Positions 34,498 through 44,917 of a DNA stretch of 64,000 bases are shown one piece after another. The notes under the pieces are model-generated. The model ran no database searches and was not told the DNA's origin. It saw only the letters and a list, made by a program, of their open reading frames with translations. The position numbers and the translations under genes were made by a program. Position 1 is the stretch's first letter. Every line of letters begins with the position of its first letter. Source of the stretch: Paenibacillus sp. 32352 (GTDB lineage: Bacteria > Bacillota > Bacilli > Paenibacillales > NBRC-103111). The DNA lies in contig NZ_MZNT01000005.1 in assembly GCF_002042965.1 (NCBI RefSeq), positions 124,001 to 188,000 on the forward strand. The letters are read 5' to 3'.

Positions 34498-34633
34498 TTA
34501 TTTTCCCAATAATAGCATTCCGCCTTTATCTTGTAAACGATGCTTTGGATTCTATGAGCAGCAGAATAACCTCCAAGCCGGGACTTGGCTTCGCAGCTGA
34601 ATCATTTATCTGGCCGGGAATCCTAAAGTAAGT

Positions 34634-34658
34634 AAAAAACCTGCCGGATGGCAGGTTT
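34634..34658 (-). terminator. efp: Intrinsic terminator after efp
   Basis: AAACCTGCC and GGCAGGTTT form a 9-bp stem with a 4-nt loop, followed on the minus strand by TTTTTT. Confidence 0.85.
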
Positions 34659-34674
34659 CTATAGTCGGGTGAGA

Positions 34675-35232
34675 CTAAGCGCGGGAGATGTATTTTCCTT
34701 CACGGCTATCGATCAGCAATACATCGCCTTCGTTAATGAACAAAGGTACTTGTACATTCAGGCCGGTCTCAAGCTTAGCGTTTTTGGTAGCGCCGGTAGC
34801 CGTGTTGCCTTTGATGCCTGGCTCCGTTTCAACCACTTTCAGCTCAATGCTGTTCGGCAGGTTGATTCCCAAGATTTCGCCTTGATAGCTCATGATATGG
34901 ATCATCATGTTTTCTTTCAAGAAGTTCAATTCCCACTCCAATTGCTTAGCAGGCAAGCTGAATTGGTCGTAAGTTTCCGTATCCATAAATGTATGGTCTT
35001 GACCGCTTGCATACAGGTACTGCATTTCACGGTTCTCGATATGTGCACGGCCTACGTTTTCACCCGCACGGAATGTACGTTCCACGGTGTTGCCGTTACG
35101 CAGGTTTTTCAATTTGGAGCGAACGAAAGCTGCTCCTTTACCCGGTTTTACGTGTTGAAAATCAATTACAGTGAACAAATCACCGTCAACTTCAATTGTT
35201 AAGCCTGTCTTAAAATCGTTTACTGATACCAC
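34675..35232 (-). CDS. efp: Translation elongation factor P
   Basis: A 185-residue tRNA-shaped protein that relieves ribosomes stalled at polyproline. Three beta-barrel domains fit the length. The tip loop [10 protein letters not shown] places Lys32 at the site that B. subtilis modifies with 5-aminopentanol; the epmA/epmB-type partners are not in the window. It starts with GTG after AGGGAGG and is downstream of pepP. Confidence 0.97.
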   Translation of the reverse strand: MVSVNDFKTGLTIEVDGDLFTVIDFQHVKPGKGAAFVRSKLKNLRNGNTVERTFRAGENVGRAHIENREMQYLYASGQDHTFMDTETYDQFSLPAKQLEWELNFLKENMMIHIMSYQGEILGINLPNSIELKVVETEPGIKGNTATGATKNAKLETGLNVQVPLFINEGDVLLIDSREGKYISRA

Positions 35233-35303
35233 TGAAAAATACCTCCCTAAAAATGTGAGCAGAATTCCTGCCGGCCATTCGCCTTCAGGCTTCCGCCAAG
35301 ATG

Positions 35304-36377
35304 TTAATCCAAGGCAATCAAGTCTTTGCTTGAATGCGTCAATATTTTAATTCCGGATTCTGTAACGACGATATCATCTTCGATGCGAACTCCGCCGAAG
35401 CCTGGCAAATAAATGCCGGGTTCAACCGTTACGATCATTCCGGGCGTTAAAACCGTATCTCCGTTCTTGGAAAGCCGCGGCGCTTCATGAACTTCCATTC
35501 CCAGGCCATGCCCCGTTCCGTGACCGAAATAATCGCCGTAACCATGCCGCTGGATAATATCCCTTGCGATTGCATCCGCTTCGCGGCCAGTCATCCCGGG
35601 TCTGATCTTGTCCAAAGCCGTCATTTGCGCTTCAAGAACAATCTGGTAAATCTCTTTGTGCTTTTCCGTTGGCTTGCCTACTACCACTGTTCTCGTAATG
35701 TCGGAACAGTATCTTTTATAATAAGCGCCGTAATCCAGCGTGACAAATTCATTCGCCTGAAGGAGGCGGTCACTCGCTTTGCCATGAGGAAGCGCAGATC
35801 GTTCGCCGGATGCGACGATCGTCTCGAAAGACGTAGAAGCCGCTCCGTTCTTGCGGACGAACATTTCTATTTCAAGCGCAATATCCGCTTCCTTGGCACC
35901 GGGCTTCAGGAAATTCAGGATATGCGTGAAGGTGCGGTCTGCCAAATCGGCTGCTTCCTGCAGGACGGCTATTTCGGCATCGTCCTTAATGACCCGAAGC
36001 TTCTCGACAAGCCCGTCGGTCGGCTCCAATTGAATGCCGCTTAATGCCTTGGCAGCACTCTGGTATGCTCCGAACGTCATATCGTTTTGCTCGAAACCTA
36101 CTTTGGTTATACCCAGCTTGACAAGCAGATCCTTTACCGTTTCCAACGGGTTCGGAGCATGCTCGACTACCTCATAATGAACGGCTTGAGCCGGGGCTTG
36201 AGTCATATAGCGAAAATCTGTCAACAGGTACGCTTTATTCTCGGAAATTAACACCATGCCGGATGAACCGGTAAAGCCCGTCATATAAAGGCGGTTCGTT
36301 TCGTTAGTAATTAAAAGCGCCTTTAAACCTTGCTCTTGCAAAACCGTGCGAAGGCGTTCTATACGTGCTTGCTGCAT
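35304..36377 (-). CDS. pepP: Xaa-Pro aminopeptidase/dipeptidase (M24, YqhT)
   Basis: A 357-residue metallopeptidase of family M24B that removes residues before proline. The creatinase-like N-terminal domain (about 1-125) precedes a pita-bread domain with metal ligands in [18 protein letters not shown] (two Asp), [14 protein letters not shown] (His), VTVEPGIY (Glu) and GVRIEDDI (Glu). Its pairing with efp is conserved in Bacillales. It lies 4 bp after aroQ. Confidence 0.95.
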   Translation of the reverse strand: MQQARIERLRTVLQEQGLKALLITNETNRLYMTGFTGSSGMVLISENKAYLLTDFRYMTQAPAQAVHYEVVEHAPNPLETVKDLLVKLGITKVGFEQNDMTFGAYQSAAKALSGIQLEPTDGLVEKLRVIKDDAEIAVLQEAADLADRTFTHILNFLKPGAKEADIALEIEMFVRKNGAASTSFETIVASGERSALPHGKASDRLLQANEFVTLDYGAYYKRYCSDITRTVVVGKPTEKHKEIYQIVLEAQMTALDKIRPGMTGREADAIARDIIQRHGYGDYFGHGTGHGLGMEVHEAPRLSKNGDTVLTPGMIVTVEPGIYLPGFGGVRIEDDIVVTESGIKILTHSSKDLIALD

Positions 36378-36381
36378 TAGG

Positions 36382-36828
36382 TTATCCCTCCAAAGAATTG
36401 AGGTGGCTTACTATGGCGCGAAGTCCCAGTTCGTAGCTGTCCACACCCAGACCGGCAATTTGGCCGAGCGCGACGGGAGCGATCACCGATACATGGCGAA
36501 ACGCCTCTCTTTTGTGAATATTCGATATATGTACTTCAATTGTCGGAATTCGAACTGCCTCGATTGCATCGCGAATCGCATAGCTGTAATGCGTGAACGC
36601 TCCAGGGTTCATCACGATGCCGTCTTTGACCGAAAAAGCTTCGTGGATCTTATCGATTAGGGCCCCTTCATGATTGGATTGAAAGCATTCCAATTCCACG
36701 GACAGCTCTGCCGCCAGCTTCGTCAGCCGCTCTTCAATCGTTTGAAGCGATGTGGTTCCATACACGCCTGGCTCGCGAACGCCGAGCATGTTCAAATTCG
36801 GACCGTTTAATACCAAAATTTTTTTCAA
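36382..36828 (-). CDS. aroQ: Type II 3-dehydroquinate dehydratase
   Basis: A 148-residue shikimate-pathway enzyme, normally a dodecamer. It contains [18 protein letters not shown] with the catalytic Tyr/Arg loop, [26 protein letters not shown] and [17 protein letters not shown] 36828 is the likely start, with GGAGGG about 6 nt upstream. It is equivalent to B. subtilis YqhS. Confidence 0.96.
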   Translation of the reverse strand: MKKILVLNGPNLNMLGVREPGVYGTTSLQTIEERLTKLAAELSVELECFQSNHEGALIDKIHEAFSVKDGIVMNPGAFTHYSYAIRDAIEAVRIPTIEVHISNIHKREAFRHVSVIAPVALGQIAGLGVDSYELGLRAIVSHLNSLEG

Positions 36829-36941
36829 GCCGGTCCCTCCAATACGTTTCTTCAACATACAGAAATACACACCCAATTATTTTACCATAACTTTCTTCTG
36901 TTTGAGAACTGTTTTTTGCGGCTTGGCAAGCAGTCCCTGAA

Positions 36942-37448
36942 TTATTCCGGCTGTGGATTCTGTTGTCCGGTATCGACAGGCTCTCTTTCCCGCTCGTCAT
37001 TGAATTCCAGAGCCAGGCTGTACCCTATGAATAATCCCCACACAATAAACAGACAGACCTCTGTAATGATCGTGTTCCAGTCGAGATAAGCGATCCAATT
37101 CATCATCCCGGTTATCGGCCCGATCAGCAAAAAGATAAGCCCCCACCATACGGCTCCGTAGGCAACTCCCGGCCATGGCCCGGTCGCTTTGGCTAAGAAG
37201 GCTGTATACAGCAAGGACGCAAAAATAGAGAAAACAATAAACGTGACCCATCCTACCATATATCCTTCAAAGCTGTTTAAAAATGACCGTTTATAAAAAT
37301 GCTCCACCAAAAAGCCCGGAGGCAAGCTGGTAAAATGAAGATAATGCTCCAGCATTTTCACTGCGCCCCATATCAAACCCGCAAAAAAACCGATATTTAA
37401 TGAAAACAGCCAACGGTTGGAAGGTGCTTTGGCTCTTGGCTCGTTCAT
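36942..37448 (-). CDS. yqhR: YqhR-like membrane protein
   Basis: A 168-residue protein with four predicted membrane helices and a short charged tail. Segments such as FAGLIWGAVKMLEHYLHFT and GPWPGVAYGAVWWGLIFLL fit the YqhR family. ATG 37448 has AGGAGG 7 nt upstream; the longer open frame overlaps the divergent yqhQ promoter. In B. subtilis it is part of the same yqh cluster and is linked to sporulation, but its function is unknown. Confidence 0.85.
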   Translation of the reverse strand: MNEPRAKAPSNRWLFSLNIGFFAGLIWGAVKMLEHYLHFTSLPPGFLVEHFYKRSFLNSFEGYMVGWVTFIVFSIFASLLYTAFLAKATGPWPGVAYGAVWWGLIFLLIGPITGMMNWIAYLDWNTIITEVCLFIVWGLFIGYSLALEFNDEREREPVDTGQQNPQPE

Positions 37449-37699
37449 GTCGTTCCTCCTCACAGGTTTTGCCGGACCAGCCTGCGCCCTAGGCCAAACC
37501 TTATGTTCATGTTCTGCCCCGCGTTTGCAACGCCTGCGCTTCCTTCTTATCTTAAGCAAGGAAATGATGTCGCATTCTTGCAGCGGAATACCGTTAGTAT
37601 ATACAAATATTTGTCCCCTAAACGGTGGCATTCTCTCTTTGAATCCGATACAATAATGTAGAGTCGCCATTTTATTTCTATCAGAAGAAGGTGTAGTCT

Positions 37700-38638
37700 T
37701 TGTCGCAAAATGAAAAACCATGTGCCATTTACGGTGGCCAAGCCGTGATTGAAGGGGTCATGTTTGGAGGCCAAACTGTTAACGTAACGGCCATTCGCCG
37801 AAAAGATAATACTATCGAGTACCTGGAGGTTCCCAAGACCGAAATCGGTTGGGTCAAAGTCTTGAAGAAAATACCGTTTATCCGCGGTATTGTCGGCATT
37901 ATTGAAGCTAGCGCTAAAGGCGCCCAGCATCTTAATTTTTCGGCGGAAGCCTTTGCCGAGGAGGAAGGGGACGGTACACCGAAGGAGGAGAAAAAGGAAT
38001 CGGTCACCGGACGTATATCCATGATCCTGGGCGTAGCGGTTGTGGGGATCATTTCCTTTATATTCGGTAAATTCGTCTTTACGCTCATCCCTCCTATTAT
38101 CGAGCAGCTGTTATTTGCTAACCTGTTTCAGAATCAAATCGGGCACAACCTGATCGAGGGATTAATCAAGATCGTGCTGTTAATCGGCTACATTTACTTT
38201 ATTTCCCTAACACCGATGATCAAACGCCTGTTTCAATACCACGGAGCCGAACACAAGGTCATCAGTGCCTATGAAGCCGGAGTAGAGCTGACGGTCGAAA
38301 ATGTACAAAAATTCAGCACGCTGCATTACCGGTGCGGAAGCAGCTTTATCGTATTCACCGTACTGGTCGGCGTCATTATTTATTCCTTCTTTACGTATGA
38401 TTCTTTTGTGGAACGTATCGTCCAACGGATCGTATTATTACCTGTAGTCATTGGCGTCTCATACGAAGTGCTGCGCTTTACGAACAGCCTGCGGGAAGTT
38501 CCTGTTCTTCGTTATCTGGGTTATCCCGGGCTGTGGCTGCAGATGCTTACGACCAAGCAGCCGGATAATTCCATGGTCGAAGTATCCATCGCCTCTTTCA
38601 ACCGGATGAGAGAATTAGATAAAGAAGCAAGAGCATAA
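37700..38638 (+). CDS. yqhQ: DUF1385 protein YqhQ
   Basis: A 312-residue membrane protein. The N-terminal IYGGQAVIEGVMFGG is the DUF1385 signature, and MIKRLFQYHGAEHKVISAYEAG (cut: FQYHGAEHKVISAYE) with HYRCGSSF are conserved His/Cys-containing motifs. Four or more membrane helices follow residue 110. It starts with TTG after AAGGTG. The function is unknown; homologues are very widespread in Gram-positive bacteria. Confidence 0.92.
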   Translation: MSQNEKPCAIYGGQAVIEGVMFGGQTVNVTAIRRKDNTIEYLEVPKTEIGWVKVLKKIPFIRGIVGIIEASAKGAQHLNFSAEAFAEEEGDGTPKEEKKESVTGRISMILGVAVVGIISFIFGKFVFTLIPPIIEQLLFANLFQNQIGHNLIEGLIKIVLLIGYIYFISLTPMIKRLFQYHGAEHKVISAYEAGVELTVENVQKFSTLHYRCGSSFIVFTVLVGVIIYSFFTYDSFVERIVQRIVLLPVVIGVSYEVLRFTNSLREVPVLRYLGYPGLWLQMLTTKQPDNSMVEVSIASFNRMRELDKEARA

Positions 38639-38661
38639 TATGGATTAGAGGAGGGGCAGCG

Positions 38662-38928
38662 ATGAAAAAGCGTTTTTCCATAGCCACCTATGTTGTTCTG
38701 GGGTTAGCCTTGATCGGGATCGCCTCCAAAGCTTTGCAATTGATCATCCCCATTTTGGTATTTGGCGTTATCTTCCTGCTGTATAAGTATCCGCCAAATC
38801 GTTGGCGCAAGCCCGCCTTCTCCGCCAAAAGCGGCGGAAGAACCAAAGAAAGACGCACTCGCAACGCAACATTTCGCGTTATCGACGGCAATAAAGGGAG
38901 CTCTGACGAGCCCCCCAAATATCATTAA
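38662..38928 (+). CDS. Small membrane protein with basic tail, hypothetical
   Basis: An 88-residue protein with one or two hydrophobic helices (about 7-42) and an Arg/Lys-rich C-terminal half (KSGGRTKERRTRN) that could contact nucleic acid or membrane phospholipid. GAGGAGGG lies upstream, and the gene is 23 bp after yqhQ, so the two are co-transcribed. It occupies the position of B. subtilis yqhP but is shorter; homology was not established. A strong terminator follows. Confidence 0.7.
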   Translation: MKKRFSIATYVVLGLALIGIASKALQLIIPILVFGVIFLLYKYPPNRWRKPAFSAKSGGRTKERRTRNATFRVIDGNKGSSDEPPKYH

Positions 38929-38955
38929 AACGGCGACCGGGTCGCCGTTTTTTTT
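38927..38955 (+). terminator. Intrinsic terminator of the yqhQ unit
   Basis: AAACGGCGACC pairs with GGTCGCCGTTT with almost no loop excess, followed by TTTTTTTT. Confidence 0.9.
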
Positions 38956-39059
38956 GCATTTAGGAACTGACAGATTCCGGGCTCCCCACGGAGCATCAGA
39001 ATCAGCCCCAGAAATTAGCCTCAGAGACTCTCCCCTCTCTTTGTGGGGCTATTTTGTGT

Positions 39060-40040
39060 TTATTTGATTTTTCTTCGAAGAACATGCTGCTCGAAGCCCA
39101 TTTTGTAATCCATCAGCTTCCATTTATTAAGGAAGGCCTCTCCAGCCAGGCATCCGGCTTCGTACAGCTGCAGACTTTTTTCATTGGAGATGTCAAAATC
39201 GGTCACACTTACACCTAACGTCGGGATTTTGATGGTCCGAAACCGGTTCGCTTCTTCGATATAACGTTCATCATGGGCATCCATCATAGTGGAGAATAAC
39301 GCTTTAAACATCGTCACCGGACCGAAAATCGTATTAGGCTGCCCGGTTCCTCTCCCTACAAGCTGGAAGCCGATCGTAGGAATAAGCTGCTCCGCCTTAG
39401 GGGTGTGGTCCTGGTCAAAAATCCAGAGAGGAAAATTGCTCAGAAGCCCTCCGTCTACAATATATGCGAACTGGTCCGCGAACGACTGCTTGGGTGCTCT
39501 TTTGCTGGGAGCCTTACGAATAATGACGGGGTCAAAAAAATAAGGGATGCTCGTGCTCATACGAACGGCTTTGGAGATCAGCAATCGCTTGGGGTCAATC
39601 CCGTACTGTTCAATATCATCCGGCAGCACAAGAAGCCTTCGGTCCGAAATATCCGATGCGATAATGCGGAGCTGGTTTTTTTTCAAATCGCTGAACGTGC
39701 GTATCCCTTTGGCCAAAAGCAGCTGGTGAATCCAACGCTCGAGCGCCTCTCCCGAATATAATCCTTTTTTCAAAAATAGCCGGGTAAGCGGGCCGATGAT
39801 CTTTGCATTAAATACGGGTGCACGCTGCATAAAGGAGCTGAACGGGGTTGCCATAATAATATTCTTCAGCTCTTCAGCGGAATATCCCGCCGCTACTAAT
39901 GATGCAACGATGGCCCCTGATGACGTCCCAGCCACCTGATGAAAGGTAAGCCCCTTACGCTCCGCCGCGTGAACCGCTCCTGCCAGTGCTATCCCCTTGA
40001 CTCCGCCGCCTTCGAAAACCGCATTGATTTTCACAAGCAT
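39060..40040 (-). CDS. yqhO: Patatin-like phospholipase (YqhO)
   Basis: A 326-residue lipid acyl hydrolase. The oxyanion hole is GGGVKG (11-16), the nucleophile Ser40 lies in GTSSG, and the Asp of the Ser-Asp dyad is in VDGGLLSN. It lacks a signal peptide, so it should act on the inner membrane face. ATG 40040 is chosen from the GGAGAAGG site; an ATG at 40106 would add an unlikely N-terminus. The substrate is unknown. Confidence 0.9.
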   Translation of the reverse strand: MLVKINAVFEGGGVKGIALAGAVHAAERKGLTFHQVAGTSSGAIVASLVAAGYSAEELKNIIMATPFSSFMQRAPVFNAKIIGPLTRLFLKKGLYSGEALERWIHQLLLAKGIRTFSDLKKNQLRIIASDISDRRLLVLPDDIEQYGIDPKRLLISKAVRMSTSIPYFFDPVIIRKAPSKRAPKQSFADQFAYIVDGGLLSNFPLWIFDQDHTPKAEQLIPTIGFQLVGRGTGQPNTIFGPVTMFKALFSTMMDAHDERYIEEANRFRTIKIPTLGVSVTDFDISNEKSLQLYEAGCLAGEAFLNKWKLMDYKMGFEQHVLRRKIK

Positions 40041-40163
40041 CCCTTCTCCCGCTCGTAATGTTCGCCTTAAAAAATGTATGCGGGCAGAGATTGTACATAT
40101 GTTCATAGAAGCTGCGGCTGGCAGCAGGTTCTATGAAAGGGGCTTACCCCTCTGAAGGATGGC

Positions 40164-40194
40164 AAAAAAAGACGCATGCGTTGAAGCACACGTC
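40164..40194 (-). terminator. Intrinsic terminator of the moxR-DUF58-transglutaminase operon
   Basis: On the minus strand GACGTGTGC pairs with GCATGCGTC (two G-U pairs), followed by TTTTTTT. It lies 12 bp after the transglutaminase gene stop. Confidence 0.85.
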
Positions 40195-40205
40195 TCCTTC
40201 TCTCA

Positions 40206-42431
40206 TCAAAATTGCGAACGCAGTTTTTCAACAACGGCAACCGTATGCTGCCATTCCTCTTCCGAGATCTCCGCTTTACTGTATTTCGCTTTTTCGAATA
40301 CAGCCAACACCTGCTCCAGGTCGGATTTCATCCATTTGCTCTGCTGGGACCAGCGGCGCATCGCTTCGCGCAGCGTTTCATGCTCGTACCGCACGTAACC
40401 GTTGCGGCGGCATATGCGCAGCAGTCTTTCGCATTCAATAATAACCTTTTGCTTTAATAAGGATGCGCGTCTGCGTTCAAGCTTCTCTTGTATCAGCTCC
40501 ACTAGCTGAAATTTTCGAATCAGAAGCACAATAGCGGCTGCCGCAATCACTGCAGCTACGACCACACCTGCAACATGTCCATGCCGTTCAAGTACTGTCG
40601 GTTCAGGCTCTGACGGCGTAACCTCAGGAACGACGGAAGGCTCAAAGGAAATTTCTTCGGTTTGAACTGCCCGAGGCAGCGTAAATCCGGAGGTAGGCTC
40701 GAACGGTACCCAGCCCCACCCACTGAAATATACTTCTACCCATGAGTGCGCATCCGCATTCCGCACCGTATACACTCCCGCGGCGTCCGGGTCCATAAGT
40801 GATTCCTCGCCGAACATGCCGAACATTTCGTCTATATTGGACGATTGCCCTGAGGCGTAGCCCTTAACCCAACGGGTCGGAAGCCCTACCGAACGGGATA
40901 GTACAGCCATAGCAGAGGAGTAGTAATCGCAATACCCTTCCTTTATTTCGAACAAAAAGCGATCCACAAAGTCCTTGCTGCGTCCTTTACTTAAATCAGG
41001 TTTATTCGTATAGGGATAATTCTCTCGCAAATATTTTTCAATAGCTTTGGCTTTATCGTAAGGAGTCGGCGCATTCTTCGTAATTTCTGCGGCGAGCTGC
41101 CGTACCCGGCCGGGCAATTGATCGGGAAGCTGCAAGTATTCCCCCATATCGCTCCGCACAGACGTATCGGTGACCTTCCTCAACCCTTCTTCATCGATGA
41201 TGGGCATTTGCGAAACAACCGTATACGTTTTCGGATAGCCTTGGTTGAGGGCAGCGTTCAATCTGAGCTCCGATTGTGAAGGCGCCCATAGCAGGGGCTC
41301 GAAGCCGGTTTTTCCTCCATTGAGATCGGTGACCTTCTGAATATCGTACGCACCGAATAATACGGGGTACACGTCCTCGGACAGTACACTTACGGTCTGT
41401 TTGACCTCAATCGTCTTCATCTTGCTGCCTGCACTTCGGGGATCCGAAGCCAATATGGCATCAGGACGTACCGCGGTGGCTGCGGCCCGTTTATCATTAT
41501 CCCCTAATTCCCAGCCCTTTCCGGTATAGTTGGCTCGGGTTTCCCCCCTCCAATAACTGCGATGCGTGGTGTCCACGGTCATAACAGGGGTGTAGTCGAA
41601 CTGAAACCCGCTGCCCAGAGCAGCATCACTCCGGCTATAACCGGAAGAAGTATCGCCGGAAGAGGCTGCAACCTCGATCCCTTTACCGGTAGTAAAATTA
41701 ACCGACTCCCCGCGCATCGTCCTCCAAGCTGTGTAGGGGTCTGTGACCATTGGGCCCACTTCAGGCATAATAGCTCCAACCACCACAGTTAGACTGATCA
41801 GCGAGACGATGGGAATGGCAATCGAGGCCGGGTAATCCGCCAGATAGCTCCAGGCCGTCGGGTCTTTCTTACGCAGCTGCTGGAAATGGCTCAAGATCAG
41901 TAAGAACAATCCGCATCCGATTGTTATTGCGACCTGCGGCCACAAATAAACGCTCGAGAAGGAATCTCGAATACACATGATAATGACGGTGGCCAGCATC
42001 AATACGTAGACGCGCCACTTGACCTCTACCCACCATATGAAAGCAAGATACGCCACCCAGGCCGCCAAGCTGAACCAGAGATAAGGGGTAAGCTGGTACA
42101 AATTTAAAAATAACCGCGATGAAAAAAAGCTCTGTACCGTCATGTTCTCTATGACTTGATAGGAATACAGCACCTGCTTATTGATGACAATAATGAGCAA
42201 TAGCTGGACCAGACTCCGCAGCAGCCAGTGGATTCTGGAGAAGTGCTCCAGAATGAGCGTTGCCAGCAAGGTCAGCTCTACAATGACAACCGTCTCTGGC
42301 AGCCAGAGATGATCCTCCTTCATGAACCACAGCACATACTGCAGCAGGAATATGCCTACCAGCAGTACAGTTAACCTGTGGGGCCATTCATGGAACAACA
42401 GCCGCCGCCACCAGGATACTCGTTCGTTCAT
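40206..42431 (-). CDS. Transglutaminase-like membrane protein (TgpA/YebA type)
   Basis: A 741-residue protein with about six membrane helices (1-225), an external DUF3488-type region, a transglutaminase core and a final membrane helix (about 620-640) with a DUF4129-like cytoplasmic tail. The core has Cys501 in EGYCDYYSSAMAVL and His562 in NADAHSWVEVYF; the third position reads WVPFEPT, with Glu578 where many relatives have Asp. The ATG overlaps the DUF58 gene stop (ATGA). MoxR-DUF58-TgpA is a conserved operon, probably acting in envelope protein processing or crosslinking; the substrate is unknown. Confidence 0.9.
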   Translation of the reverse strand: MNERVSWWRRLLFHEWPHRLTVLLVGIFLLQYVLWFMKEDHLWLPETVVIVELTLLATLILEHFSRIHWLLRSLVQLLLIIVINKQVLYSYQVIENMTVQSFFSSRLFLNLYQLTPYLWFSLAAWVAYLAFIWWVEVKWRVYVLMLATVIIMCIRDSFSSVYLWPQVAITIGCGLFLLILSHFQQLRKKDPTAWSYLADYPASIAIPIVSLISLTVVVGAIMPEVGPMVTDPYTAWRTMRGESVNFTTGKGIEVAASSGDTSSGYSRSDAALGSGFQFDYTPVMTVDTTHRSYWRGETRANYTGKGWELGDNDKRAAATAVRPDAILASDPRSAGSKMKTIEVKQTVSVLSEDVYPVLFGAYDIQKVTDLNGGKTGFEPLLWAPSQSELRLNAALNQGYPKTYTVVSQMPIIDEEGLRKVTDTSVRSDMGEYLQLPDQLPGRVRQLAAEITKNAPTPYDKAKAIEKYLRENYPYTNKPDLSKGRSKDFVDRFLFEIKEGYCDYYSSAMAVLSRSVGLPTRWVKGYASGQSSNIDEMFGMFGEESLMDPDAAGVYTVRNADAHSWVEVYFSGWGWVPFEPTSGFTLPRAVQTEEISFEPSVVPEVTPSEPEPTVLERHGHVAGVVVAAVIAAAAIVLLIRKFQLVELIQEKLERRRASLLKQKVIIECERLLRICRRNGYVRYEHETLREAMRRWSQQSKWMKSDLEQVLAVFEKAKYSKAEISEEEWQHTVAVVEKLRSQF

Positions 42432-43657
42432 CCGCTCCGACCTCCCAACAAGACCGGAAGCTCACTTAACGACTGAATAGCGTATCCGGCAACGCCTATG
42501 GACTGAAGCTGCTTCAGCCACTTCTCTTTATTAGCCGGGTCTGTGCAGAGCCACATGTGGCATGGATTGAGCTGCAGCTGTTTCATCAAGCTGATGATTT
42601 GCAGCATCGGCTCGCCGTAGACAGGCGTAATCAGTGCTATAAAGCTTCCTGGCACCAGATTTTGCGCTTTTTCCCTTATGACCTGCTTCAAGGAATAATT
42701 CCCGTCTGCTTCCACTTGGATAAAATGCTGCTGCACCGTTTTATGTTGATTTTGTCCCGGCTTTGGCTCGAAATACACATCGTCCGCCCCGGTAGACAGG
42801 AGTCCCAAGGCAAGTCCGCGGGTCGTCCCGTATTGAAATAAGGAGGCGGCAACCGATACCGCCAGCTCGAATTGATCCGGATCGTTATACCCCTTGCGTT
42901 CCCTATCCAGAATAAGATAGGTCTTCGGAAGAGACTCCCTTTCAAACTCCTTGGACTTCCACGTCCCGGTCTTCGCTGTCGCATTCCAATGAATTCTGGA
43001 AAGGCGGTCGCCATATATATATTCTCGTACGCCGTTAATCTGCGTCGTTTCCCTGACAGCCCGGGTCGTTGTGGAATGATGGTTGGTACCCTTCATCATC
43101 TGGTGATATTGCTGCCACTCCCGAATCGCTATGGTCTGCGGAAGAACGACAATGCTGTGCGGCAGCTTTAAATTCCCGCTGTGCTCGAACAAGCCGAAGA
43201 TATCTTCCGTTACACATTCCGTCATTCCGAAGCTGTACATGCCCCTGCGCAAGGAAGGGGTACGGTATTCCCATTCGCCCCGGCGGCGCCAATCGGGAAC
43301 GATCGTGGCCTCGAATTCGAGCTCCGTTCCATTCTTGTGAAACAGCCGATCCTTCACAAATATATACGGCATCGGCCAAAATCCGGGGATCTGCAGCTGA
43401 ATCGTTACGCCCAAGCTGCTTCCTGCTTCCAACGTTCCCCCATGATCAATATTGCTCAGGATTCTTGTTCCCTGGGTTCGCTTAATCCCGCTCCATTGGC
43501 CCAGCAGCAAATAAACGCTTAGAAGACTTATGATGACAAATACCATTAGCGCCAATTTCCCGCCCTGAAACAGAAGGAAGCCCAAGCTGATAAGAAAGCT
43601 GGCCAGCACCGCCCAGAATTGCTTGCTCAAACGCTGCCTCTCCGTCAACTTCTGCAT
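42428..43657 (-). CDS. DUF58 domain protein
   Basis: A 409-residue protein with two N-terminal membrane helices (about 12-52) and a DUF58 region related to von Willebrand A domains, including GVREYIYGDRLSRIHWNATAK (cut: YGDRLSRIHWNATAK). DUF58 proteins regularly accompany MoxR ATPases. ATG 43657 is favoured by AGGGGAT 7 nt upstream; in-frame ATGs lie further upstream at 43672-43675. It overlaps the next gene by 4 bp. Confidence 0.88.
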   Translation of the reverse strand: MQKLTERQRLSKQFWAVLASFLISLGFLLFQGGKLALMVFVIISLLSVYLLLGQWSGIKRTQGTRILSNIDHGGTLEAGSSLGVTIQLQIPGFWPMPYIFVKDRLFHKNGTELEFEATIVPDWRRRGEWEYRTPSLRRGMYSFGMTECVTEDIFGLFEHSGNLKLPHSIVVLPQTIAIREWQQYHQMMKGTNHHSTTTRAVRETTQINGVREYIYGDRLSRIHWNATAKTGTWKSKEFERESLPKTYLILDRERKGYNDPDQFELAVSVAASLFQYGTTRGLALGLLSTGADDVYFEPKPGQNQHKTVQQHFIQVEADGNYSLKQVIREKAQNLVPGSFIALITPVYGEPMLQIISLMKQLQLNPCHMWLCTDPANKEKWLKQLQSIGVAGYAIQSLSELPVLLGGRSG

Positions 43658-43677
43658 GACCGATCCCCTCATCATGC

Positions 43678-44637
43678 TTATTTCTCCAGACGGATCGGTA
43701 CTCTAACCTGCTGGAATACAGATTGCAGCACAGACGGTACCGTCGTTCCATCCATTCTCGCTTCCGCATGAAGCAAAATGCGGTGGCCCAGCACGTACGG
43801 CGCCAAGAACTTGATATCGTCGGGAATGACATAATCCCGTTCCTGCAACAGCGCGTATGCCTTGGATGCTTGAACCAAAGCCAGCGTAGCCCGAGGACTT
43901 GCCCCGAGGAAGATAGCCGGGTGCTCCCTGGTCTGGCGGGTAATGGCTACAAGATACGCTGCTACCGCATCATCCAGATGAACCTGCTTGACGCGCTGCT
44001 GGATTCCCTGGATTTCCTCTACTTCCGCGACAGGCTGCAGCAGTTCGACCGGGTGAACGACACTCTGGGATTGGATCATTCTGGTCTCGGTGGCTTCATC
44101 CGGATAACCGAGACTGAATTTCATCATAAAGCGGTCGAGCTGAGCTTCCGGCAAAATATAAGTCCCTTCAAAATCAATCGGATTTTGCGTTGCCAGCAGC
44201 AAAAACGGATTCGGCAGCTCGTGAGTTACCCCGTCCACCGTAATGTGCCGCTCTTCCATAGCCTCAAGTAAAGCCGATTGCGTCTTGGTGGTTGCCCTGT
44301 TAATTTCATCCGCAAGCAAGATATGGGTCATGATCGGACCCGGACGAAAAATAAAAACTTCATCCTTCGGATGATATATAGAAACCCCCGTAATATCCGT
44401 CGGGAGTAAATCAGGATTGCATTGGATTCGCCTAAATTGGCCGCGGATCGATTTGGCCAGCGATTTGATCAATACAGTCTTCCCTGTTCCCGGTACATCT
44501 TCGAGCAGCACGTGGCCTCCCGCCAGCATCGCTGTCAAAAGAAGCTTAATCTCATCCGTCTTGCCGAGGATGCAAGATTCCAAATTCGCTTGAATGCGCT
44601 TTATAGTCTGTATGTCTTCTTTTACGATAGGCTCCAT
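43678..44637 (-). CDS. MoxR-family AAA+ ATPase
   Basis: A 319-residue ATPase. Walker A is EDVPGTGKTVLI, Walker B LLADEINRA, and sensor LLATQNPIDFEGTY, all MoxR landmarks. These ATPases act as chaperones that load metal or activate VWA/DUF58 partners. ATG 44637 has AAGGAGGAT upstream; the longer frame adds an unsupported N-terminus. It is first in the operon. Confidence 0.93.
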   Translation of the reverse strand: MEPIVKEDIQTIKRIQANLESCILGKTDEIKLLLTAMLAGGHVLLEDVPGTGKTVLIKSLAKSIRGQFRRIQCNPDLLPTDITGVSIYHPKDEVFIFRPGPIMTHILLADEINRATTKTQSALLEAMEERHITVDGVTHELPNPFLLLATQNPIDFEGTYILPEAQLDRFMMKFSLGYPDEATETRMIQSQSVVHPVELLQPVAEVEEIQGIQQRVKQVHLDDAVAAYLVAITRQTREHPAIFLGASPRATLALVQASKAYALLQERDYVIPDDIKFLAPYVLGHRILLHAEARMDGTTVPSVLQSVFQQVRVPIRLEK

Positions 44638-44824
44638 GATCCTGATCCTCCTTGAGGTATTCAAAAAGTGTAGGTTTTTACCTATAGTGGTCCTCATTCT
44701 ATTCTACAAGATTCAAAAAAGGCAGTATACATGTAAAAATGCTAAATTTGTTTGTAAAATTACACATTTTGGTACATTTTCTTCCTGTTGCTTGCCGTTA
44801 TACCTGCTTAGGTAAGCTCTGCAC

Positions 44825-44856
44825 CAAAAAAAATACTCCGGGAAGCATCCCGGAGC
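44825..44856 (-). terminator. Intrinsic terminator of the spoVA operon
   Basis: CTCCGGG and CCCGGAG form a 7-bp stem, followed on the minus strand by TATTTTTTTT. Confidence 0.9.
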
Positions 44857-44917
44857 CTAATTTGCCAACATTCGTGTTGTACGAAAATCAAAGTTTTTTT
44901 ATGGGGACTAAACCTGG